In this document: positions 46,946 to 56,239 of the stretch, piece by piece
Layout: the number at the start of each line of letters is the position of its first letter
Numbering within the stretch: position 1 is the stretch's first letter
NCBI GenBank assembly: GCA_036873135.1
Contig: JAPTYO010000005.1
Location: 9,092,166-9,156,165, forward strand
Direction of reading: 5' to 3'
DNA length: 64,000 nt
Source of the DNA: Clarkia xantiana subsp. parviflora
Lineage: Eukaryota > Streptophyta > Magnoliopsida > Myrtales > Onagraceae
The notes under the pieces: model-generated
The model's database searches: none
Told to the model about the DNA's origin: nothing
Seen by the model: the letters and a program-made list of their open reading frames with translations, nothing else
Position numbers and translations under genes: made by a program

Positions 46946-48298
46946 ATGATGAGTTCGTCCGACGAGCCGCTGACGCCGTCCGGGCGACTCTTCCTCCAGA
47001 AAGAGACGGCCCAGGTGATCCACTGCGCGGTGGGTATGAAGAACCCGATTGATGTAGAAGCCACGAAGGCGTCAATCAACGGATCAGCCATGGTCAGACA
47101 CCCACGCTTCTGCAGCCTGATGGTGCGTGACAGCAAGGGCCTCGAGCACTGGAGGCGGACTGACCTGGATATTGACCGCCACTTTCTTGTTGTTGACGAT
47201 CGGATCGGGTCGGATCCGGATGATGAGGCGGCGGTGAACGACTACTTGGCCGATATGGCCATGTCACCGGAGCTCCCCACAGACAAGCCTTTATGGGAAA
47301 TCCACGTATTGAGAGCTCATCGGTGCGTTGTTCTGAGAATTCACCACGCGCTAGGCGACGGCATCTCGCTCGTGTCGATGTTCTTAGCCTTGTGCCGCCA
47401 GGTGGACGATCCCGGTTCACTCCCGACTATGCAACCCGGTTCGAGTACAAAACCGGGACGGAAATCGGTTCTTGAGGTTTTGCAGATGGTATGGTTCACG
47501 GTGGTTTTTGCAATTGGGTTCATGGTGAGGTCTTTCTTGGTGCGGGACCCGAAGAACCCGTTATCCGGAGGGGAAGGGGTGGAGCTCTGGCCGAGAAAGC
47601 TGGCCACTGCCCGGTTCTGGCTTGACGACATGAAGTTGATCAAGCGAGCCCTACCTGGTTCAACCATAAACGATGTCCTTTTCGGCGTCATCTCGGCCGG
47701 TTTAGACAAGTACCTTGACCGAACCCATCACGGTTCAATGCAAACTGGCCAGGCGATGACCGGGGTAGCCATGGTCAATCTGAGAAAGCAGGTCGGACTT
47801 GATGAGCTGAGTCAAAACCATACCGGTTTGAGGATCGAGAACCGGTTCGGTATCATCCTCCTCCCGTTGTACTACCAAAGAACCGGGACCGGTCCGTTAG
47901 AGCACGTAACCCGGGCCAAGGCGATGTTGGATCGGAAAAAGAATTCAATGGAGGCGGCGTTCTCGTATTGGTTAGGTAAGGTGGTGATGTCATGGTTGGG
48001 GGCGAAAGCGGCTAGCTATCTAAACAACAAGATTATATGCAACACCACCTTCACAATTTCGAATGTGGTGGGTCCGCAACAGGAGATCGCGTTCCTTGGG
48101 AACCCCATAAACTACATTAAGGCTAATTCGTGTAGTTTGGCGCATTCGATTACGATGCATATGGTGAGCTACGCAGGGAGGGCGGATCTTCAAATATTGG
48201 TGGCTAAGGATATTATCCCAGACCCTGACTTCCTGGCTCACTGCTTTGAGACTGCCCTTCTGGACATGAAAACTGCAGCTGCGGCCGTGAATGCTTAG
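46946..48298 (+). CDS. WSD1: WSD1-type O-acyltransferase (wax ester synthase/diacylglycerol acyltransferase)
   Basis: 450 residues from the ATG at 46946. The first half is a WES/DGAT acyltransferase domain: LTPSGRLFLQ near the start, PLWEIHVL (about 115-122), and the catalytic H-H-x-x-x-D-G box HHALGDG (about 133-139). A hydrophobic stretch of about 20 residues (about 180-199) may be a membrane segment. N-D-V-L-F-G-V (about 242-248) and S-N-V-V-G-P (about 372-377) are conserved family points, and the C-terminal third matches DUF1298. Family role: transfer of acyl-CoA to fatty alcohols (wax esters) or diacylglycerol, in plants at the ER for cuticular wax. Length fits the family (about 450-500). 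It is uninterrupted, whereas the Arabidopsis relatives I know have several introns, so it may be a retrocopy. WSD1-like is certain; the exact paralogue and substrate are not. Confidence 0.92.
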   Translation: MMSSSDEPLTPSGRLFLQKETAQVIHCAVGMKNPIDVEATKASINGSAMVRHPRFCSLMVRDSKGLEHWRRTDLDIDRHFLVVDDRIGSDPDDEAAVNDYLADMAMSPELPTDKPLWEIHVLRAHRCVVLRIHHALGDGISLVSMFLALCRQVDDPGSLPTMQPGSSTKPGRKSVLEVLQMVWFTVVFAIGFMVRSFLVRDPKNPLSGGEGVELWPRKLATARFWLDDMKLIKRALPGSTINDVLFGVISAGLDKYLDRTHHGSMQTGQAMTGVAMVNLRKQVGLDELSQNHTGLRIENRFGIILLPLYYQRTGTGPLEHVTRAKAMLDRKKNSMEAAFSYWLGKVVMSWLGAKAASYLNNKIICNTTFTISNVVGPQQEIAFLGNPINYIKANSCSLAHSITMHMVSYAGRADLQILVAKDIIPDPDFLAHCFETALLDMKTAAAAVNA

Positions 48299-48823
48299 TT
48301 AGGCTAGGGATTTGGTTATGTAAGATGTTTAGTTGATTAATTAATATTTAATTAGGATCATATATACTGTAAAGAAAATGTAAGGATTCATATCTGATAT
48401 TTTCAACTTCAATTTAAATTTGTATTCGTTAAATTATGCAAAAAAGAATATAACATTTATCAAAAAATAAAAATTGATCATACCTTAACTGTTATGTAAT
48501 TCTCAATATGTCTAATCCTTAAAACAACAGTTCAAGGTCGAATGTGATATGGGTTATTAAGTTAAGACTTAAATACCTTGACAGAGATTGCGGGCCAAAT
48601 AATATGGCTCCCTGACAGACTCTGTTTGCAATTGGGATTCATGCCAAGGTCCTTAAAATTAGATTAGAGAGCATCAACCATGGTTGTGCCAAAAAAAAAA
48701 TTCCTGTAGTATATTTTAGCTACATTTATGCCAATTAAGTAATATTTGGCCAAAAAAAAAAGTAATATTTCATAAAATATACTTTATTAAAAAAAAAACT
48801 CATGATTGGACTTAGTTCAGGAA
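48299..48823. other. 3' flank of the acyltransferase gene
   Basis: AT-rich non-coding DNA with several short A runs. No clear poly(A) tail or flanking direct repeat of a retrocopy was found by eye. Confidence 0.5.
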
Positions 48824-48828
48824 CATTC
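48824..48828. repeat. Target site duplication CATTC of solo LTR A2 (left copy)
   Basis: CATTC at 48824-48828 is repeated at 60340-60344, exactly at the two ends of the LTR. Confidence 0.92.
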
Positions 48829-49433
48829 TGATAGAAATATTGAGGGTAAATATGTAAATTTATAAAGTTTAAGGACCAAAATGTAATTAGTTAAATCTCG
48901 GTTACTTACAAGTAATTCCTCCAATTAACATGCAAGATATAGGCAACACCGAAAATATACGTAAACTCAACACGAAAACGAATACGTATTTTTTTTTTTA
49001 TACTGATGCCCGTGCGGATCCCGATCTCCTTAATGCAATTTCGCCCCTCCCCACCCTTGGGTTATGCAAAGGGGCTTATACAAGGGGCGATCACCTCTCA
49101 GGATTCAACAGTGTCATCGAATCGTGTTATGCATGCAACACGTTCGACCGAACCGAACTCACAATACCTGAACTCAAACAAAGAACATGAAAGCCAACGA
49201 CAACGACTATAAATAAAATAACTAGAAAGGTCGAACATGACATAAGTCGGAATCAACCTAAGAAGAACTCTGCAATTCGTCACCACGAAGAACATAGGAT
49301 GAGAAAATATAATTGGATCCCAAGATTATGGGTTCCGAAAAAATTGAATACTCAACCAAAAAGGAAGAAATTCTATTTCTCATTGTTGTGTCAAAAAGTG
49401 AATGGGGAGACTCCTTTATATAGGCGAGGAGAA

Positions 49434-49438
49434 GGGAG
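49434..49438. repeat. Target site duplication GGGAG of gypsy copy E (left copy)
   Basis: GGGAG at 49434-49438 recurs at 60193-60197. Confidence 0.94.
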
Positions 49439-50156
49439 TGATGGGTTTCACTATGGCCGTTAGGCCCTTTAACAGTGAGGAAACGGTGAATAGGCCCACT
49501 GGGCCCTAAAAGGAGGTCAAGAAGACCAAGCCGAAGGGTACCGACAGAGGGAGTCCCGATGATGAAAGGTCCCGACAGAGTCGGTCCCGATAGGCGAGCT
49601 GGATGCTCCCGATGAGATGCCTTTAAGTAGGCCCCGATGATGAATCCCTGAGAACGATTGGCCCTGTCACGATGACGAGGGGCCCCGAGCGGTGACACAA
49701 TGAGATAACTCTGGAGTCCCCGATATTAGTCGGGACTTGCTATCAGAGGTTGAGGCCGAGATACGCGGAGTGTGGCCGAGATAGGCGAGATCATGGCCTA
49801 GATAGGCGGGATCGTGGCCGAGATACACGGAGCGTGGCCGAGGTAGGTGAGATCATGGCCTAGATAGGCGGGATCGTGGCCGAGATACGCGGAATATGGG
49901 CTAACCACCCCAACGGTTCACCAGGTAACTGAGGTACTCTTCGCCTATAAAAGGGCAGAGGTTACCTCAGATCATATACGTTTTTTTATGACTACATACT
50001 GAGACTCTTGCTTACCAGTTCATACGAGATACTCATTTAAGCATCGGAGAGGGATTCTGGGTCACCGCCCGGTCTATCCCCTCTTGCAGGATTACGTGGA
50101 GCGAAGGAGCTCGGATCGCCGTCAAGATCGTACAGGAGTTCCACCGTGATCCAACA
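49439..50156 (+). repeat. 5' LTR of gypsy copy E
   Basis: 718 bp, TGATGGGTTTC to GATCCAACA, with a TATA box (gcctataaaagggc) at about 49943. It is 62 bp longer than the 3' LTR because a segment of cgagatacgcgg..aggcgggatcgtgg type (about 49755-49885) is duplicated in tandem. Confidence 0.95.
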
Positions 50157-50175
50157 TTGGCGCCGTCTGTGGGAA
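50157..50175 (+). promoter_or_regulatory. Primer binding site of gypsy copy E
   Basis: Ttggcgccgtctgtgggaa directly follows the LTR, the standard place for tRNA priming of minus-strand synthesis. The same site is at 26333-26352 (-). I do not assign the tRNA. Confidence 0.75.
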
Positions 50176-50193
50176 CCGTGACAAAAAGCTAGT

Positions 50194-53100
50194 ATGACTT
50201 CTACTCGATCAATGGCGGCTGGTAAGCAGAGAAGACAAGGACAATCTGGTGGTTCCCGTCATCCTGCCGGGACGACTTTGAATTCGCCACCGGAGCGTGC
50301 TGAGGACCAGAATCTCCCTGCTGAGGTCTCCCAGACAGGGGGGCACAACGAAGTCCCCGAAGATGCTTTTCAGCACCAAGAGAATAGGGAGGAGGAGGCT
50401 CCTCCAAACGCGGAACTGACGAAAGCTGTGGCGGATGCCATGCCGATGTTTTTTGCGGCTGTGGAAGCTCTCCTAGAGCGAAGAGAGGCTGCCAGGAGGC
50501 AGGAGGAGGTACCCCCACCAGCGGAGGTTCAGAATGTGCAGGAGGCCCAACCCAGAAGCCAGGATAAGGGTAAGGAGCCCGCTCAATCAGAGCGATTTGT
50601 GGTCGACGGGCCAGGACCAGTGCAGCACAGGACCATTCCCCTCAATGGTCCCATCACTCCCGATCAGGTGGTGAAGATCGTGAACATCTGCCTGGGGGAG
50701 TAGAAGCCGATGATGTCGGAACTGAGGGATCGATCCACTCATCCCTTCGTTCCCCGACTGATAGACACCCTTGCCCCGCCAGGGCTGGGTATCCCCACGG
50801 TAAAGGAGTATGATGGCGAATGAGATCCAGTTCGTCATGCTCAGAAGCACCTCATGGCATGTCTCGGCATAGCCCCAAACGACTATATCGTGTGTGTGCT
50901 GTTCCCGAACACACTGGGTGAGAGGGCCCTGACCTGGTTCTTCAGCCTGCCCCCAGGGTGCATCACCTGCTGGGCCGACATGCACGACCGCTTCATTCAG
51001 CAGTATCAGGGTCGTCGGCGTCTCCTGAAGAGTGTGAGGTCCCTAGCCCAGGTGGTACAGAGACCCGATGAATCGTTGGCGCACTATTACCAGCGGTACA
51101 CTGCCAGTGTGGCGGAGATTGATGAAGAGATATCAGAGGGTGAGACCATTCGCACCTTCCTTCGGAACCTGACAGCCCCCTATGGTTCCGACCTGATGCA
51201 CAGCGTGGCTGAGAAGGCTGTGTGGAACATGGAGGCACTGCAGAAGAGGGTGAAGCAACAAATCGACGTGCAAGAGTCGAAAATAGCTGCCGGAGAGCTT
51301 GAGTCCCCGAGGTCGAACAGAGGGAAGCAGTCGCTCAAGCCAGTGGACAACCATAAGCGGAAGGATAAGTCCGAGGACAGTCGGACTCGAGGTCGTTCTG
51401 ATCGAAGGGAGGACAGGCGTCCCCCGAGGAAGGATAAGCGGGAGGACTATAGCATCCCTCTAAATAGCTCCATGACGGAGGTGTTAGCGGTCATGGATCG
51501 ACAGGGTATCTCTAGGTACCCCCCGAAGAAGGAAGGAGAGTTCATGGGATCCCGTACCAATCGTTACTGTCGGTTCCACCGCGCCAGCGGTCACGACACT
51601 AACCATTGTCGGGAGTTGAAGAAGGAGATCGAGAAGCTGATCCAGAAGGGGAAGCTCAAGGAGTTTGTGGCTGAAAGGCGGTGTCGTTCCCGCTCTCGAT
51701 CTCGATCGCGGTCCCGTTCCCTAACCCGCGATTGGTCTCCGAAGAAGAAGAAGTCTGAGCCAGAGTCCTCTGGTGCCCATAAGGAGAAGCGGGGCACCAT
51801 CAACGTGATTCACGGAGGATTTGCCACAGGAGGTGACACCACAGCCTCTCGGGAGGTCTATGCCTCTAGAATTTCTACTGCTGTGGTGCTAGGCAAGAGG
51901 TCCCGATCCTGGACTGCAAAGGAAGAGATGGTGATTTCCTTTTCCGCGGAGGACCTGATAGGTGTGGAGAGTCCACACGATGATACTTTGGTCGTGACCC
52001 TGGACGTGGATGGGTACGAGATGAAACGAATTCTGATCGACGGAGGGAGCTCCTCCGACATTCTGTTTATGGACGCGCTGGAATCCATGGGGAAAACGAA
52101 GAAGGATCTGAAGGAGGTGACCTTCCCGATGGTTGGGTTCTCTAGTATTACCTCTTATCCGCTGGGAATGATCACCTTACCAGTGGAGTTTGGTAGCGGG
52201 TGGAAGGCGGAGAGGAGAAACGTGGATTTTGTGGTGGTTGAGTCCGCGGGGACGTACAACGCGATTATCGGGAGAACCACCATCAACCCCCTGATGGCAG
52301 TTGCCTCGACTGTGCACCAGAAGATGAAGTTACCGAATGATCATGGAGTCGGAGAGGTCAAGGGCGACCAGGTGGCTTCCAGAAGGTGCTACGTTAACGC
52401 CACCCGACGGAAGAGACGGGAGGCCATGGCTATCCTCCAGACCGATGCCGATCCTAGAGAGGAGTTTGGGCGTCCTGCCCCCATGGAAAATTTGAAGGAG
52501 GTCGAGATTGACGGACCTCAGAGGAAGGTGAAAATCGTGTCCGCCCTGTCTGATGAGAGGGCCCGAGAATTGATTGAGCTGTTGAAGGAGTTCAAGGAGC
52601 TGTTTGCCTGGTCCCCGAGTGACATGCCAGGAATCAGCCCCGATGTGATCGTGCACGAGCTAAAGATCGATCCCGCGATCAAGCCTATCGCGCAGAAGAG
52701 GCGTCCGATGGGCGTAGACAAGAGGATCGCGATCCAGTAGGAGGTGGGCAGGTTGCTCGATGCTGGGTTTATCAAGGAGCTCTGATTCCAGACTTGGGTC
52801 GCTAACCCGGTGCTGGTGAAGAAGAGCAATGGGAAGTGGCGGATGTGTGTTGACTTCCGCGATTTGAATAAAGCTTGCCCGAAGGACTGTTACCCGCTCC
52901 CGAGAATCGACCAGTTGGTGGATGCCACGTCGGGACATGAGTTGTTGAGCTTCATGGATGCGTAATCGGGCTATAATCAGATCAAGATGGCTAAGGAGGA
53001 TGCCCCCCACACAGCCTTTTATGCCGACAGTGACATCTATCACTAAGATGTCATGCCTTTCAGATTGATCAATGCCGGGGCAACCTACCAGCGGATGGTG

Positions 53101-55770
53101 AACAAGCTGTTCGGAGATATGCTGGGGAAAACCATGGAGGCTTACGTGGACGATATGCTGGTGAAGTCCCGACAAGCTGAGGATCATGTGCACAACCTAG
53201 CCACGGCGCTTGAGCGGATGAGGCTTCATCAGGTTCGCTTGAACCCGACCAAGTGCGCCTTCGGAGTTCACTCGGGGAAGTTTCTGGGCTTTATGGTGAG
53301 TCAAAGAGGAATTGAGGTGAACCCCGAGAAGCTGAGGGCGATCGAGGAGATGCAGTCTCCGATAAATCATCGGGAGGTGCAAGTGCTGAATGGCCGACTG
53401 GCTGCAATGAACCGCTTCCTGTCTAAGGCAAGTGACCTATCCATGCCGTTTTTTGAAGTATTGAGAGCCAACAAGAAGTTTGAGTGGACTGCCAAGTGTG
53501 AAGAGGCATTCTAGGCACTCAAGCAGCACCTTCGCACCCTCCCGCCGTTGGCGAAACCGATCCCAGGCGAGCCGCTCTATCTATATTTGGTTGTTCTGAA
53601 TTTTCCATTAGTTCTGTGTTAGTGAAGGTTGTCGAGGGTAATCAAGTCCCCGTTTATTATGTAAGCAAGGCGTTTGCCAAATCTGAAATGAACCGTTGAG
53701 AAGTATCTCTTTGCGTTGATTATTACTGCTCGGAAGCTGAGGCCTTACTTCCATGCGCACGAGATTACTGTGCTGACGAATCAGCCTCTGAAGCATTTTT
53801 TGAACCGACTTGATGCGTCGGGGAGATTAGTGAAATGGGCAGTCGAGCTTAGTGAGTTTTGCATACACTTTGCTCTGAGAACGGCTATTAAGGGCCAGGC
53901 GTTGGCGGATTTCATAGCAGAGTCTACAGCCCCCGATCTGGAAGAAGCGGGCCCTGTAGAGGGGGCAATTACCATGGAGGTCCCAATAGCAGAACAACCA
54001 GAGATGGCAGAGCAATCAGAACAGCCAAACGAGGAAAATACTTGGGAGATGTACACGGATGGCTCCTCGAGTTTAGACGGATCAGGAGCAGGGTTCGTAT
54101 TGATACCACCAGGCGGGGGTGAGCCCCTTTGATATGCTTTGACCTTAACGTTTAGGGCCACGAACAACGAAGCTGAGTATGAGGCTCTTATCACAGGCCT
54201 GAAAATTGCCAAAGGTACAGGAGTTGCTCACTTAAGGGTGAAGTGTGACGCGGGCCTGATTGTGAATCAAGTCCAAGGGCGATACGAGGCGAAGAGCCCG
54301 ATGATGAGGAAGTACCTTCGTGAGGTGAAAGTCTTGAAGGAGAGCTTTAAAAGCTTCGATATTGAGGCGATCCCGAGGGAAGAAAATGTGGAGGCGGATG
54401 CCTTGAGCAAATTCGCCTTGGGGGCACCCCTGGAGGAAAATCGGAAAGTGCACTTCCTGGAGAAGGTGATCCTGTCGACCACCGACCCGTCGGAGGTGTG
54501 TGCTATTGAAGCAGGATCAGAGGAGGAGCCCACTTGGATGACCCCGATAGTCGCGTACCTGACTACGGGGTCAATCCCCGATAATGAAGTGGTAGCTGAC
54601 AGGATACGTCGGATCGCGGTTAACTACGTGATGCTGGAAAATCAGCTATACAAGAAGGGCTGGTTCTCGACTCCGTACTTGAAATGTGTGGCTGAGCCCG
54701 ACACAAGTCGAATCCTGAGGGAGATGCATGAAGGGGTCGCGGCTTGTCATGAAGGGGCCCGATCTATTATGAGGAAAGTCCTGAACTTGGGCTATTATTG
54801 GCCTATGATGAGCAAGGAGGCAACGGCATTGGTCCGATCCTGTGACGCATGCCAGAGGTATGCCCCGAATATCGTGGCTCCAGCTGCTAATCTGACGTCC
54901 ATCAAGAGTGCTTGGCCCTTCGCGCAGTGGGGGATTGACTTGGTGGGACCTCTCCCGCAAGCACAAGGTCAGTGTAAGTATTTTCTTGTGGCTATCGATT
55001 ATTTTTCGAAATGGATAGAAGCTAAGGCGTTGGCCAAGACAACGGGGAACCAGATCGTCAAGTTTCTCCAGACTCATATTGTATCCAGATATGGGATTCC
55101 TAAGGTGGTGATCAGCGATAATGGTCCACCGTTTAACGGGGCTCAAGTGAAGGAGTATCTGGAGGAGTTGAATATCGAGCATCGGACAGCTTCTGTCCAT
55201 CATGCTCAGACTAACAGCCAGGTGGAGTCAGCCAACAAAATCGTGATGGATGGCCTGAAGAAAAGGGTCTATGCATTGAAAGGCAAGTGGTTGAACGAGC
55301 TGGAAAACGTACTTTGGGCTGTTAGAACGACACCCAAACGATCAACTGGGGAGACTCCGTTTGTCCTTGTTTATGGCATGGAGGCTGTTGCTCCCGTGGA
55401 GGTAGCTGTGGTGTCCCATCGGATGAGATATTACGAGCCTTTGACAAATGATGAAATGAGACGTTTGGATTTGGACTTGCTTGAAGAGAAGAGGCGGGAA
55501 GCCGATGAAGTCCAGGCTCGAATGCGTTTGGCGACGGCCAGATATTACAATCGGCGAGTTAAGTCCCGACAATTCTTCGTCGGGGAGCTGGTTTGGCGTC
55601 GCAACGAGTTTACTCTTTTGGATCGGATCAACAAGATGTCACCAAAATGGGAAGGACCTTACAAGGTCGTGGGGATGCCAGCTCCGAATGCGTACAAGTT
55701 GGAAGACCTCGATGGCAGAGTATTGAAGCATTCTTTCAGTGGCGAACACTTGAAGAAATGTCATGCTTGA
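50194..55770 (+). pseudogene. Gag-pol polyprotein of gypsy copy E (stops present)
   Basis: Starts MTSTRSMAAGKQRRQGQSGG at 50194. Gag (to about 51700) contains NTLGERALTWFFSLPPG and a zinc-binding motif CRFHRASGHDTNHC (51567-51609). An SR-rich linker (about 51690-51735) follows. Protease has ILIDGGSSSDIL (about 52033). Reverse transcriptase has WRMCVDFRDLNKACPKD and Y-V-D-D at 53143-53154. RNase H, a second RNase H (MYTDGSSS, about 54049), and integrase follow (zinc CxxC at about 54840; D in DLVGPLP, about 54937; D in SDNGPPFN, about 55115; E in ESANK, about 55226). The end is GEHLKKCHA. Premature stops lie at 50701, 50821, 52738, 52783, 52963, 53045, 53512 and 54130, and there are small indels at about 53570-53700. 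The last 543 codons, including integrase, are open. Confidence 0.93.
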
Positions 55771-55774
55771 TGAA

Positions 55775-56125
55775 AACTCGCCTTAAGTGGTGCCCGATGA
55801 AAAGTCGCCTTAAGTGGTGCCCGATGTAAAATCGCCTTAAGTGGTGTAAATTATTTATCGTTTGATTCGATGTAAGCAGATTTTGTGCCATCAATGAATA
55901 AAGAGGTTGCTTCCGATCAGATTATTCTTAGATTTATTCTAAGTGTTGTTTAAAAGTCGCCTTAAGTGGTGCACGAGATTAAGTCGTCTTAAGTGATGCA
56001 CGAGATTAAGTCGTCTTAAGTGATGCACGAGATTAAGTCGTCTTAAGTGATGCACGAGTACGAGACTAAGTCGCCTTAAGTGGTGCACGGAATTAAAATC
56101 GTCTTGAGTGATGTGTTGAAAGTCG
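55775..56125. repeat. Tandem array with CGCCTTAAGTGGTGC core
   Basis: About ten units of roughly 25-30 bp in two blocks (55775-55850 and 55950-56125), separated by a unique stretch with an AATAAA at about 55905. It lies between the stop codons of two convergent genes, as the array at 19905-20185 does in copy C. Confidence 0.88.
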
Positions 56126-56239
56126 CTTTGAGAAGCGCAATGGAAAATCGGAACTAAAATAGTCTGATATTAATGAGGGCTCAAAGGCCCGAGGATTACA
56201 AAAATGAGGAAAAATACAAGGACTTTGAAGATAAATCGT

